DNA of 64,000 bases from Culex pipiens pallens (GCF_016801865.2 NC_068939.1:89140334-89204333), one strand, 5' to 3'. Positions 10,227-21,691 are shown, counted from the stretch's first letter. Made by a program: numbers and translations. The notes: generated from the sequence alone by a model not told the origin.

Positions 10227-11671
10227 GCATGAGCATGAGCATGAGCATGAGAGATCACCCATGGTTGCCCCTCCGTTGCTGAACAGAACCGTAATATCCT
10301 TTCAGCACTACTGATTATATGCTTCGACGATCTAGTGGTGTTTCCCTTATCAACAGCATGTATGAATGCGCTGAAAAGATAAAACACCATGATTGCTAAA
10401 GCTAGATCAGTTGCGAATAGGTAACAGTCATTGGCCACCAACGGCGCCCGCCATGTCAGTTTGTAGACCTCGATTTTAAGGGACGGGAATGTTAGTTAGC
10501 GCAGGTTGCTACTAGGGCAGCTGATTTACTCTGTGCTTACACCCCACAAGCGCCAGGAACCTGAAAATTTGTTAGTAGGATAGGGTGTTTGGTCAGGATT
10601 CATCATAGAAGATGATGATGCGACCCAAAATCATAGTGTTTGTTGAAAGGTATTATATTTTATTCTCAAGGCAAACAATCGGATTCTGCGGATGAGACAT
10701 TTCCCGTTTATCGGCTGTTAACTTTTAATTGAAAAGGTTTAATCTTAGACAGCCGGCTGTGGAAAGATAGAACCAAAGTTGTTGGTAATTACATGATGAA
10801 GGATTTAACAGTCTGACTTTTTAATTGAAATGTTTTTACGAGTTTTACATGATTCATGTTTAGTGGGGTACTGATTAACGAAGCGAACGACGAGTTATGA
10901 TGTTTATCGAGCTGAAATGGTATGATAAGGTTTTGTTGTTATTGCACGCCGACGACGAACGCGAAAAAACCCTGCGACCCGACCGAAAGGCATCGCAAAT
11001 TAGACTGGCTCAATTGTCATCGATGACAACCAGAGCCAGCCGCATCTTTACACACAAACACGCACGCGAAAAAAAAAAACGAAAAACACACCGACGACGA
11101 ACGCGAAAAAAAAACACGACCCGACGGAAAGGCATCGCAATTCAAACTGAGGAAATGAAGAGAAAGAAGATAACATTAAAAAATAAAACCCAATCACCTA
11201 AAACCTAATCACATAAAATCAGTCACTCCATGTAAACAAATAGCGACACAAAAGAGACGAAAATTATCACGAAAAAACAGGACTGCGCGTCCCAAGAAGC
11301 ACTGCACTTTTGATGGCATTATTCAATTATTATGCCCAATCACCCCATGCACACAAAGAGCGACACAAAAGAGACGAAAATTATCACGAAAAAACAGGAC
11401 TGCGCGTCCCCAGAAGCACTGCACTTTTGATGGCATTATTCAATTATTATGCCCAATCACCCCATGCACACAAAGAGCGACACAAAAGAGACGAAAATTA
11501 TCACGAAAAAACAGGACTGCGCGTCCCCAGAAGCACTGCACTTTTGATGGCATTATTCAATTATTATGCCCAATCACCCCATGCACACAAAGAGGGACAC
11601 AAAAGAGACGAAAATTATCACGAAAAAACAGGACTGCGCGTCCCAAGAAGCACTGCACTTTTGATCAATTT
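10227..11671 (-). mobile_element. Non-autonomous retroelement with (GAGCAT)n / (ATGCTC)n end
   Basis: It is flanked by a perfect 20-bp duplication GATTTGATTTTTTTGATTGA (10207-10226 and 11672-11691), the sign of target-primed reverse transcription. One end is a hexamer run of about four GAGCAT units. Read on the minus strand this would be an (ATGCTC)n 3' tail, which is how I orient it. About 500 bp next to the tail match the element at 20208-23842. The other end carries a 117-bp tandem array (11222-11662). No reverse transcriptase is present; a minus-strand hydrophobic frame near 10121-10441 is broken by stops in the second copy, so it is probably not coding. Confidence 0.75.
11222..11662 (+). 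repeat. 117-bp tandem array, about 3.75 copies
   Basis: TGATGGCATTATTCAATTAT recurs at 11311, 11428 and 11545, and the array ends at 11662, with only a few substitutions between units. It sits at the far end of the retroelement at 10227-11671, where non-LTR elements often carry tandem 5' promoter repeats. Because 117 is divisible by three, a 122-codon frame with 39-residue repeats stays open. Upstream, two copies of CGACGACGAACGCGAAAAAA (10949-11112) form an older duplication. Confidence 0.9.
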
Positions 11672-11691
11672 GATTTGATTTTTTTGATTGA

Positions 11692-13017
11692 TATATTTAA
11701 TTCAATTGGATTTGTGTGATGAAATAATTATATTAATATTGATATTAAATATGATTCGAAATTTTATATCCACCTACCCTCAGTGGGGGTGTCTATGGGT
11801 TAAAAAATTGTGCACTTCTCGTAATTTCTAAATAACAAAAACAATTAAAATTATATCGAATCGATTGTTCTTTGATTGTTTACCAACATTTTCTCAAAAT
11901 ATGGTCGAATTTGATGAACTCTACCGTAGATGTCTAACTTAAGGCATCTACCAAAGTCACGAGATTTGTTTCTAGGAACGAGATTTTTTCAGCAAATTCT
12001 ATAAACAGAATTAAGTTTAATTGAGAAAAACCTGACAAATTTCAGAATCCTTAAAAAATCACTTTGACCTAATCTCATCCCAGACCAAATGTCACCGGAT
12101 TGACAGTAAATAAAAAATAAACCTTAAAATCATTTTTTAAAGATACGATAGTTTCACAAAGTTTAAGTTTCAAGTATGTTCCGTGCTATGCCGTAATCTG
12201 GACCTCTCCGAGCCGGGCGTTGACCACCGACGCTGCGTGGGAGGTCTCCACGAATGACGGCAGCAGCAGCGGCAAAGTCGCAAACCATAAAAATTATGCC
12301 TTTGCAAAAGTGCCGCTTCTCATCGAGCATAAATCGCGTGCGCAATCCACTCCGCCGTTTGTGCCTTGGCCATGACTCCACTTTGGCGGCGATGAAACGT
12401 GGGGAGGGAAACCACGCGGGCTTGGGCTTGGCGAGCGCGCCTTAAATACTCGAGTGGTGCATTAATCGTAATAACCGGAATAAAATTTAAGGCACTAGGT
12501 TTTTTTTGCCTCTCTTTTTTTTAGTTGCTGCATTTTGCGCTATTTATGGTGCATTACATTTTTGCTCTTTGCTTCGCCGTTCATTGACGTTGGGGCTGAC
12601 CGTTTTGTAGGTCAACTAATTACAGAAATTATGCAACAAAGTGGAGTGAATCCAGTTGGACCCACTTCCTTCCCAATGCTGCTATTGAAGCATCCAATTT
12701 GGGAGAGGGGGCGGTTGCCCGATTGACAATCGTAAAAATTCAGTATACGATACCGATGCTGTCCAGATATTCAGTCCAATGCATTAATCATTATTTATGT
12801 GCAATCAACATAAATCATGAGCGCAGATGTGATAGTCTGTTACAGGCGGTTGAAGAAACTTTGAATGGGATCCTTACAGTCAGATCGTTTTGTCTACGGT
12901 ATAAATTGCCTGAAAACTAATGTTTAAGTAACAAAAAATTATTTACTTCTATTAGTCGAATGGAATTTTTTTAGATCACAAAATTGGACCCCCGTCGAAA
13001 TCTAGAATAAATCAAAA
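11692..13017. other. Intergenic stretch with a GC-rich block at 12170-12450
   Basis: No gene supported. 12170-12450 is clearly richer in G+C than its surroundings and contains a CAG/CGG-like run near 12260; it may be a regulatory or exon-adjacent block. Frames there lack splice junctions and family motifs. Confidence 0.4.
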
Positions 13018-13612
13018 ACAAATTATTCGCTCTACAGCAATGCCTTGGCATTCTCGATTGCGAGATTCCTACTGTGGTGTTCGAAGGCTTAATTGTTGAG
13101 GCAATTGCAATCCCGCGGCGGGCGCTCTAAAATTCTTTGTGTAAATATGGGTATTCGGCGCCGTCGCTCCGTGCCCTACTTTCATACACTTAGGAGCCCA
13201 GGGCGGCCTTGTAGATAAAAAGGAAGACACCAGTGGTTGCTACTAGCAATGATGGCCGACAGCTATAAAGTCAACTTCGTTTTTTTAATTGCAAACCTCT
13301 TTTTACGCCTTAGCTTTCATCCACCCCGGGATTCGAACTGACGATCTTTGGATTGTGAGTCCAACTGCCTACCCAGCGACTCTACCGAGGCAGGACTCAG
13401 GGATACGACTCCTACACCTGGACTGAGCTAACGACCTAACCTCTAGGTTAGACCGGGGCCAATATTTACTTCCCCGTCCGACGGAAGGCGTGATCAGCCA
13501 AATCTCGTCTCGAAAAATGCCACCGGGACCTTCTGGGATCGAACCCAGGCCGACTGGGTGAGAGGCAACCACGCTTACCCCTACACCACTGGTCCCGGCA
13601 ATACATTATAGC
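13018..13612 (-). mobile_element. Composite tRNA-derived SINE (SINE B) with tRNA-Glu-like head, split by SINE A
   Basis: Read on the minus strand, the head at 13596-13525 is a 72-nt tRNA-like fold: acceptor GGGACC/GGTCCC pairs perfectly, the loop CTCTCAC gives anticodon CTC (Glu), and the T-arm is TGGGTTCGATCCCAG. A body follows, then a second tRNA-like unit with anticodon stem TTGGA/TCCAA and loop CTCACAA, and finally the tail GAGCGAATAATT. A truncated SINE A is inserted at 13111-13286. The dimeric tRNA-like layout matches the copy at 9477-10206. Confidence 0.8.
13111..13286 (+). mobile_element. SINE A, 5'-truncated copy inserted into SINE B
   Basis: It shares its body with 57343-57589 (GGCGCCGTCGCTCCGTGCC, AGGAGCCCAGGGCGGC) but begins in the tRNA T-arm. 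AATTGCAA is duplicated on both sides (13103-13110 and 13287-13294), and the empty site is seen in the SINE B copy near 10110. SINE A therefore moved after SINE B. Confidence 0.85.
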
Positions 13613-14161
13613 AATTTGTTGGCACTATATTTTAAAAGTTTTGATTTCCTCGTTCGCAGACACATTTGATCCGTGCGCAATACTTTGATCTGCTCTGCAA
13701 TATGGGTTAAATTTGGGTTAAATCATAAAATCAAATTTTAATTCATGACATTTTCATGAAAATAAATTTGATTATCCTTACAACAAACTATTGTACACTG
13801 TCGACTCTTCTAATAGGATTAAAATAGTACTGGGCTTTGGTACACTGTACCACATTTTATGTCTTAACTTATGCCGGTCAACGTAACGCATCGTAAAATC
13901 TGCGTTTAGAAAACTTCATAGAGTTTAGCAGACGGGGACGATCGAGCCCTTCCGCGGCTCTCCAAACTTTATTTCCCCCAGTAATTGAATGCTAATGAAT
14001 TCGTGACGTTCGATTCTGCGCCCCACAATAGAAGCCTTGGTCCTCCGTACTGACCAAAGGCGGTGGCCCTTTTCCCTTAATTGGTCACATGCGTCTGCCT
14101 GACCACCGCCCCTGTCCCAGTTGTCCCGGTGGGGAAGCGCCTTGTGGTATATCAAACAACC
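13613..14161. other. Intergenic sequence, no gene seen
   Basis: AT-rich to about 13920, then moderately GC-rich. The minus-strand frame at 13925-14170 shows no domain or splice support. Confidence 0.4.
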
Positions 14162-14170
14162 GTGAGCCAT

Positions 14171-14852
14171 TAGGGTGTAATATCAAAATCGATTTTCCAG
14201 CCCAGCATTTTTTCAGTTCCTTTTGGGGTCCTAAACAACTCCCCAAAGTTGGGAATGATTGGTTTAGTCCGCACTTTGCGCAAAGCGATTCAATTTTCCA
14301 TATAAATTTGTATGAGAAAAATCATTTTTTTGAATTTGAATATTTAAAAAATCCAAGTGTCACGCTGAACCAAAACCGGATTCATATTCGGATGCTTTGG
14401 AAGGTGCTCTACAACTTTCTCGAAGAGAGTATGGTGCTAACTTGCCCCTGAAAGAAGATACAGCGTCCTCAAAACTCGTCTAAAACGTGATTTTCGAGAA
14501 AAAAAAACACGTTTTAGACGAGTATTGAACACGCTGTATCTTTTTATAGGAGCAAGTTAGCACCATACTCTCCTCGGGAAAGTTGTAGAGCATCTTTTAG
14601 AGTATTCGAATATGAATCCGGTTTAAGTACAGCGTGATGCGTGAATTTGTAAATATCAAAATCCAAAAAAATGGTTTTCCCCATACAAATTCCCATAGAA
14701 AATTGAATCGCTTTGCGCAAAGTGAGGACTAGACCAATCGGTCCCAAACTTTGGGGAGTTGTTTAGGACCCCAAAAGGAACTAAAAAGTTGCTGTGCTCA
14801 TTAGATTTGGACAATTTTTTTTTTTTTTTTCATACAACCATATTACACCCTA
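14171..14852. mobile_element. Foldback element with perfect 9-bp target duplication
   Basis: The whole unit is an inverted repeat centred near 14500. Its ends are TAGGGTGTAATAT and the reverse complement ATATTACACCCTA. GTGAGCCAT lies immediately outside both ends (14162-14170 and 14853-14861). Nine-base duplications with very long TIRs are known for Mutator-like/FB-NOF foldbacks. There is no transposase. Confidence 0.85.
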
Positions 14853-14861
14853 GTGAGCCAT

Positions 14862-15485
14862 ATTCGTTGCAAACTGCGAGCGGGAAATGATAACATCACG
14901 ATCGCGCGGCCCAGTCGGGAAAATCGCAAACGACGACCAGAGGTGGTTCCAAGATCGCCGTCGTCGCCGTCCGGGATTGGGGCCATGAAAATAGCTCGAC
15001 GATAATAAATATGTATGTTTGCTCGCATATGATTTATTTTATTGTTTTCATGCCGGTTGAATATGGTCAACCGCGAGTGCCCATTTGCCCGATTGGGTTA
15101 CGGGGAGGTCTGGTTGTGCCGAAGATTCCCACCAGCAACGGACGGTGTGGAGCCCGCGGGCATTTCTGTAAGATGAATATGCCTCCGCAAAATCCTATAG
15201 GTGGGACAGAGCCCCATAAAGCTGACCGGCCATAATATTGATTGCTTCTTCAGAAGCAAACAAATTGGGCATAAGTGGAGTTTTATATTCGTTTTAGGAA
15301 AATTATGCCATTTAAGCTCGCAGCTACTGACGACATTAAGGGTTTTATAATGTTGCATTTTACATGAATGATTGTTTTTGTAAACTGGCAATTAAGAAGT
15401 GTTTAGCATATGAAATCAGTTCGAAGTTTTAGGAACGTCATGTCAAGATAAGTATCCTATTTCTATTCACTTTTTATCATACCCG
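14862..15485. other. Unique intergenic sequence
   Basis: GC-rich at 14862-15230, AT-rich afterwards. The frames at 14843-15391 on both strands have no recognisable domain. Confidence 0.4.
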
Positions 15486-15960
15486 CATAGCTTCAGTCAG
15501 TATGGTAGACTGCTTTTTTTAATGTGTTGGGAAGCCTTGGGTCATCACAGGACTCACTGGAGTTAACAGCCACAGATCATAACTCCAGGGAGTCGTTAGG
15601 TGATCCAAGACAGCCCAAGTCATTTTCAAAGTAGTCTAACCTACTCTGAAGCTATGCGGGTATGATCAGTGGGCAATACCGGTCGACATCTTGCGAGTTA
15701 CGGTAGTAAACCCACAGATCTTAACTACAGGGAGTCCTAGGATGATCCTGGACATTTCAAAACATTAACAAAGTAGTCTACCATACTCACTGAAGCTATG
15801 CGGTTATGATCAGTGGTCAAAAATCACTAACCTCTTGCTTGTTATGGCGATAGATCCACCGGTCATAACTCCAAGGAGTTCTTGGACGACCCAGAACATC
15901 TCAATGAGTTGTTACAACAATGCCTTCCATACTAACTGAAGCAGTCTGGGTAGGATCCAT
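15486..15960. repeat. Diverged copies of the 144-bp satellite, in two orientations
   Basis: 15490-15570 carries AGTATGGTAGACTGC, TGTTGGGA and ACTGGAGTTAA in the same order as the units at 62621-64000. From about 15585 the same motifs appear reverse-complemented in about 145-bp steps (CTGAAGCTATGCGG near 15650 and 15795, and a weaker one near 15940). They are much more diverged than the array at the right edge, suggesting an old fragment. Confidence 0.7.
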
Positions 15961-16297
15961 TTTCAAAATCTTCGAATAAAGTTTCTCCCGTTCGTGTACA
16001 TCCTTGGACCAAATCCGCCCATTCTCCTTTCTTGGTAAAGTAACCCTGTCTAGCTCGCACCACTATCGATCTGAAAAAGATTAATCACTCAACAAAAGTG
16101 TAACGTTCACTGAACCTCGAGAACAGTCAGGGCGTGTGACCTATTCAGAAGTTTCTTTTGTCTAGCTAGATCAGGAATCTGGCGCCAAATGCTTTGTGAA
16201 ACGACCTTTTGAAAATCTCAAAGTATTGAGAAAAAGTCTACAATTGAGCTTGCAAAAAGTCAAGCATTGACTAACTGAGCTAGCATTTTCGAGCGAC
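15961..16297. other. Intergenic sequence, no gene seen
   Basis: No repeat structure or coding frame with support. Confidence 0.4.
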
Positions 16298-16552
16298 TTA
16301 ATCGTGCTCAACTTTTATAGAGGGCACGACTCCAATATAGCCGTTCACTTCTCTCGACTCAGATTTTGTCCGAGGTCGTCCAGCCCCGCGACGAAGCAAG
16401 TCACCTTTACCCAGTTTCTCAACTCTGGGCATAAATCTACTGACTGACGCCGAAAGAGTGAGACTGTGTGATGCTGGCGCAAAAGTCATTTCGAAGTTTT
16501 TGACGCGACGGCCTTTTCTCTTCGCCGGAGGCCCATCATGCTCAATTAACAT
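16298..16552 (-). CDS. Possible small basic ORF, unrecognised
   Basis: An 84-codon minus-strand frame starts with ATG at 16552 (MLIEHDGPPAKRKGRRVKN) and ends with TAA at 16298. It contains two basic patches (AKRKGRR near residue 10 and RRGAGRPRTKS near residue 55, the latter AT-hook-like). The surrounding 16300-16800 block is GC-rich and apparently unique. There is no splice or polyadenylation support. TATAAAAG on the same strand near 16313-16320 overlaps its end and would serve something downstream rather than this frame. Chance ORF is a serious alternative. Confidence 0.22.
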   Translation of the reverse strand: MLIEHDGPPAKRKGRRVKNFEMTFAPASHSLTLSASVSRFMPRVEKLGKGDLLRRGAGRPRTKSESREVNGYIGVVPSIKVEHD

Positions 16553-19214
16553 TCTGGACCTTGTCGTGGATGCGACGGTGGCGGCGGTCGGCGGTGAGGT
16601 TCAGGTTCACGAGAATTTGATAAGGTATCTCGGTGCTTCCTCGATCCTACCGCGTGGCGCGGGTCGTCAAGGTCTTGGGAAAATCTTTTTATCGCGGCTG
16701 ATGAAGATGCTGGCGTGGCGGGCTTCCGTGCTGGGGGTATCATCTTACGAGCTTGCTGATGCATCGTTTTTCTGGTTAGTCAGTACTAGTCGTTGAGGTG
16801 TGACCGAAGAGGGGAAGAAAATGCTCACTGGAAGAGAGCACAGGTAGCAAATTAACGAGATAATTGAAGAAGACGGGTTAGTAACGAGGGCAGCAATGCT
16901 TATGAAGGTCATTAGCGAGAAACAATAAATCACAAATTTAAAAAATGTTAAGAGTTTTAAATTGTATCAGTTTTTTGTCTTTAATCCAAATTTCTGAGAT
17001 TTCTTCCACTCGAAAAATGATCTTTTAATTATGCTTCCTAGACCCATCTTCAAGCATACATATTGACTCAGAATCAAAAGATACATGCAGCAGTTGGTGA
17101 TGCCTAATTGTTGTAACGAGAGCCTGTTAGTTCAAACTTTTTATCACGTTGAGGAATTATCTTTAGGATATTATGAAAAACTTAAACATATTGAGTCCGT
17201 TCGTCCCATTTGAGCAGTAACTGTTTGAAGAAGAACAAATGGTTTGTAATGCAGTGACCCTAAACGAATTGTAATTTGGTTTAAAGCAGATCCCATGCTT
17301 TTTGGAACGGTGAATTCAGCTTATGACGAACAGCTTTTCAAAAAGAATGACTGCGCAAGATTTGCACTACGATGGGCCTTTCAAATATTTGAATACACCT
17401 TGTGGGCATGTAGTTCCTACTATTTCCCACTTATTGTTCACACCTGTTTAAATTCAACTACCATATTCTGTAAGTTGATAAATCTCCATCTGGCACTGAC
17501 ATCCAAATCATAGTTTGTTCAAATCAGATGCTTTTGTTAGACCGATGTTTCACTGACCTGAAACTGCTTTGGTATGTAATGTTAAGTCATTCTTACAAAA
17601 CCATGCCAAACCAAATTTTGCAGCTCCTCTTGACATAACTTTTGTCCTTTATAAAATAAAATATAAATTAAATTCAGCAAGCACACTATAATAGTACAGC
17701 TGATTAGATGTGTCCTACATTTTAACATACTCGAACAAACATTTCAAGAGTTTCTCACGACGAACCTGTCCCGAGGAATCCCGTTTTCCTTCCAAATCCC
17801 GTACACCAAGTCTTCCGAGGGGGGCAACTCCCCCGGGAGAATCTCCACATAGTAGTAGCAGTAGTAACCAGGTAACAACATTATCCAACTTTGCAACATG
17901 ATGATGCTCTGACGGTGCACCACAAATCTGGAAATGAGAAGCCGGTTAGGCCACTTGGGGGACTTTATGTAATGCGTCCACCCATATTAGGATTAATTTA
18001 TTCCTACTGTTAATGATTTTCTGTCTGTGCGTGCGATAAAGGTGCGAGCAAAAACAGGAAGTGAATTGCGTTTCGATCGACAAGGGACCCTCTGGGTCAT
18101 TGGGTGGAGCATCTGCAGCGAATTTCGAAAGTATTTCGAGGGGTATTACATACAGGACCCAAAATTTAAAAAAATATATTTGTTGTATTGTAATTAGGTT
18201 GAGTTCAGACAATAATTGATGTCTGACTAAAAAATTGAACTGTCATGCTCCACAAAACAGTTGAGCGACCCCTCGGATTCCCAGCAGAATGCATCTGCTC
18301 CACAGAGCCACCCGAAGGATCCTGTTTTCGGAAAGTGGCATCGGTATGCAATTTAAACCGCATATTTTATTGCACCCAGCGATCCGAACTGACAAGCGAT
18401 ATTGATGAGCCGAGCACTCGGAATGAGAGAGGTAAACCAGTTTGACCGTATACACACGCACACTGGAAAGGTGAAATGAGATAACCCAGCATTTATATTG
18501 AACTTGCTTCATTCCCACACCGGGAGAAGCTTCCCAACGGCTGCGGCAGCTATCACAAACTAGCAGCAGTGTAAATTTTATGTTTTCATTAGTGTCTATC
18601 AGAGGGTCTCATTATCGATACGTTTTCTTTTATTATGGAATTGCAAGTGTAGATGTCTGTATCCGTAGCAATGATCATATTTCAAGTCATAAAAGACAAG
18701 GAACACCATATCTACACTATTTGCTCATAGGATGAAAATGTTCTCAATTTTGTCAAACGAATTACTTATTAACATGTTAACTAAATGAGGTATGTTTTTT
18801 GTATTTTTATTCGGAATACTTTGTCTTATACCAAAATGGACATTTAGAAATGGCAAATAATATGTCTAGAACAAGTCTTACAGCTTATGAATAAAATCAT
18901 TTAATTCATCTTAAAAATCTAACTTGAAAAAACAACTCAAAGTTTTCAAATATTTGAGGCGAATTTTTGAAATATGTTTGCATTCTTTGGGCACCTATGA
19001 TACGGAGTTGTTTTTAAAGATTTTTTGAGCTGCTGCAAATATTTTTCAAAGTTTGTGTCCTTCCACCTTTCAAAAACAGTCAAAAAAAAAAAAGGGGGGA
19101 AATTAAGTGCAATCAGCTGAAAACAATTTAAATTGTATTTTTTTTATTTTGATCTTGGCCGGAGGGTGTTAATAACTTAACTTCAAATGATATAACAAAA
19201 GTTTTCGCTAAAAA
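16553..19214. other. Long stretch without recognised gene
   Basis: GC-rich to about 16800, AT-rich at 16900-17700, then moderately GC-rich islands at 17750-18540. 18950-19200 resembles the sequence near 8760-8900 (TGCAAATATTTT, AAAGGGGG), so a shared repeat is likely there. Short frames on both strands show no domain. Confidence 0.4.
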
Positions 19215-19915
19215 AAACTTAATCCACCGTAAGGTGGTTGATGCCTTCCTCACATTATTATAGTTTTGTTTTGTAAAATAAAAAAGTCTAGCCTATAAAT
19301 GCTTTCTAAAAAAAACTTTATATGCTCATAACTCGATATGGTTGTCAGATCTTTAATCTTTTGGACTCATTCGATAGGTCTTTCGATTACGCATCCAACG
19401 ATAGGTCGCTTTTGAAGAGCTTTTCTAAACTTCATAATATTGTGGGACCGAATGAGCCCAAAACGGTCAAAATCGGTTCTACCAATCCGGAGATAATCGA
19501 GTACCGTAATCTGGGGTGACTTTGATAGCCCGGGGAGACTTTGATAGGTTTTTCAAATGCCCGTCAAACTAATATCTAATTTTTTTGAGAATTTTGAGCA
19601 TGTAAGCATTAAGGGATAGCTTATTATCGAACATATATGCAAAAATGCGACCGTTACATTGGTTGCATCAAAATTAGTAGCCAAATCAAATTTCTATCAA
19701 TGTCACCCCGGGCTATCAAAGTCACCCCAGTTTACGGTACACATTTTTCTTTGCACGGACTGACAGAAATACATACGCACATTAATTTTCTCAGAATTTG
19801 ATTCTGAGTCGATAGGTATTCGTGAAGGTAGGTCTTGCAGGTCGAACTAAGAAGTTCATTTTTCGAGTGATTTTATAGCCTTTCCTCAGTTAGGTGAGGA
19901 AGGCAAAAAGTTTAT
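19215..19915 (-). mobile_element. GCCTTCCTCAC-family repeat, reverse orientation
   Basis: It opens with AATCCACC, GGTGGTTGATGCCTTCCTCAC and closes with GTGAGGAAGGC, the reverse of 43628-44552. The internal ATTCTGAGTCGATAGG block also matches. A TA-flanked MITE is nested at 19504-19737. Confidence 0.75.
19504..19737. mobile_element. TA-flanked MITE, TIR CCGTAATCTGGGGTGAC
   Basis: CCGTAATCTGGGGTGACTTT at the left, with the reverse complement (CACCCCAGTTTACGG) at the right. TA lies on both sides (19502-19503 and 19738-19739). 234 bp, non-coding. It belongs to the same family as 46573-46787, 59771-59985 and the decayed 22640-22850. Confidence 0.85.
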
Positions 19916-20129
19916 TTTCATTCCATAATTTAGAACTTTTTGTTGCCCAACAAATAAGCAAGATCTATTCCCAATGGTGATTGATTCAGACATAAATATT
20001 ATCTGATTTTTTTTCTGATAAGTTCAATATGAATAGTAGATTGAAATGAATAAAATCAAATAAGGTTCTCTCTTTATTTTTTTGTAAATTTTCTAAAATG
20101 TAAGGATAAAGTATACTTCCGCATGAATT

Positions 20130-20207
20130 TCGGGAATTCCCGGAAATTTACAAATTTCCCGGGAAACGGGAAATATTATTTTCCCGGGAATTCCCGGGAT
20201 TTGTTTT
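20130..20207. repeat. TTCCCGGGAA-rich palindromic repeat, split by a retroelement
   Basis: The stretch is built of TTCCCGGGAA and CGGGAA motifs. It resumes at 23843-23890 after the inserted retroelement, whose 19-bp target duplication AATTCCCGGGATTTGTTTT occupies 20189-20207 and 23843-23861. Confidence 0.7.
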
Positions 20208-20677
20208 TTTTTTATCTTGAAAATTATTGATATTAATCGGTGAGTTATTGTGTGCTTCAAGCCCTTTCTTCATCATCGCTGATTGGATGGCAAGTTGACG
20301 ATTGAGTTCGTTAGGTTTATCGCGTAACAAAATTATTTTGATTCATCAAGAACGTTGTGTGGTGCGAGAGTCTTTTTTGTGTTGAAAAGACCGGAGCTAT
20401 AGCTCGGAGGGCTCGACGTCGGTTGTTTGTGTGTTAAGCCCTCTCCATAGCATCGTAGCTCGAGAGGCAACGAAAATCAATACCTTATCTAGTTAACAGA
20501 AAGAAGATCGGAAAGCACTTGATGGTTGAGTTCGTCGCGTCTATTCCGTAACAAATTCATGAACCAAATGATTATATAATTGAAAATCAGACTACGCTAT
20601 CATTGCAGCATTGCGTTTAACACCTCATTTTATAAATAAATATTATTTGGTTCTATCTTTCCACAGCCGGCTGTCTA

Positions 20678-21146
20678 CACCCAACCGGCGGTCGCATGAT
20701 TGTGATACATGGCGGCATGAAAGTATATCAGAATCTGCATGAAAACTGTCCTCATGCATTTTTTGCGATATAGGGGTATGACATTTTTGCCCGTTACCGA
20801 CAATTATCGACATTACCGACAGCTTTTTGATTGTATTTCACAAAAAAAACCTTAACAGAACGAGGATTGAACCACCAACTTCTTGGTTATTGATCCGACA
20901 CGCTACCACCGTGCCATGGACGCTTGATGAAATGAAATTGAAAGAGCACCAACATAATCTTCTCTCTGAAGTGTTGCTCAGGGACGGGCCAGCATTATAT
21001 GTGTTGGTGAGAACTGCAGATCGCAGAAATGTTTACACGCGGGCAAAAATGATCTACGGGCTTGCTGCAAAAAATGTTATAAAATGTGACATTTTTTGCA
21101 GCAAAACCACTGTTGCAGATTTTGAGATATATTTTTCCTTTGGGTG
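20678..21146. mobile_element. 469-bp TA-flanked MITE with tRNA-like core, copy 1
   Basis: It begins CACCCAACCGG and ends CCTTTGGGTG, flanked by TA (20676-20677 and 21147-21148). The site without insertion is visible in the related element near 10750. On the minus strand it carries a B-box-like GGTTCAATCC (20873-20864) and A-box-like TGGCACGGTGG (20916-20906), so it is a TIR element that has absorbed a tRNA-like promoter. A 119-codon plus-strand frame runs through it, but it is not protein-like. Confidence 0.85.
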
Positions 21147-21222
21147 TAAGATTAAACCATTTCATTTAAAATTTAACAACAGTTAAACGGGAAATGTCTC
21201 ATCCGCAGCATCGGATTGTTTA

Positions 21223-21691
21223 CACCCAACCGGCGGTCGCATGATTGTGATACATGGCGGCATGAAAGTATATCAGAATCTGCATGAAAACTGTCCTCAT
21301 GCATTTTTTGCGATATAGGGGTATGACATTTTTGCCCGTTACCGACAATTATCGACATTACCGACAGCTTTTTGATTGTATTTCACAAAAAAAACCTTAA
21401 CAGAACGAGGATTGAACCACCAACTTCTTGGTTATTGATCCGACACGCTACCACCGTGCCATGGACGCTTGATGAAATGAAATTGAAAGAGCACCAACAT
21501 AATCTTCTCTCTGAAGTGTTGCTCAGGGACGGGCCAGCATTATATGTGTTGGTGAGAACTGCAGATCGCAGAAATGTTTACACGCGGGCAAAAATGATCT
21601 ACGGGCTTGCTGCAAAAAATGTTATAAAATGTGACATTTTTTGCAGCAAAACCACTGTTGCAGATTTTGAGATATATTTTTCCTTTGGGTG
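21223..21691. mobile_element. 469-bp TA-flanked MITE with tRNA-like core, copy 2
   Basis: Same length and, by eye, same sequence as copy 1, which starts 545 bp earlier. Flanking TA lies at 21221-21222 and 21692-21693. The two copies occupy different sites in the same retroelement with 76 bp between them, as comparison with 10640-10760 shows. Confidence 0.85.

Noticed and set aside
10121..10441. Minus-strand hydrophobic protein frame (CYLFATDLALAIMVFYLF)
   Set aside because: The homologous stretch in the second retroelement copy (23630-23850) contains stops, so conservation as protein is not supported.
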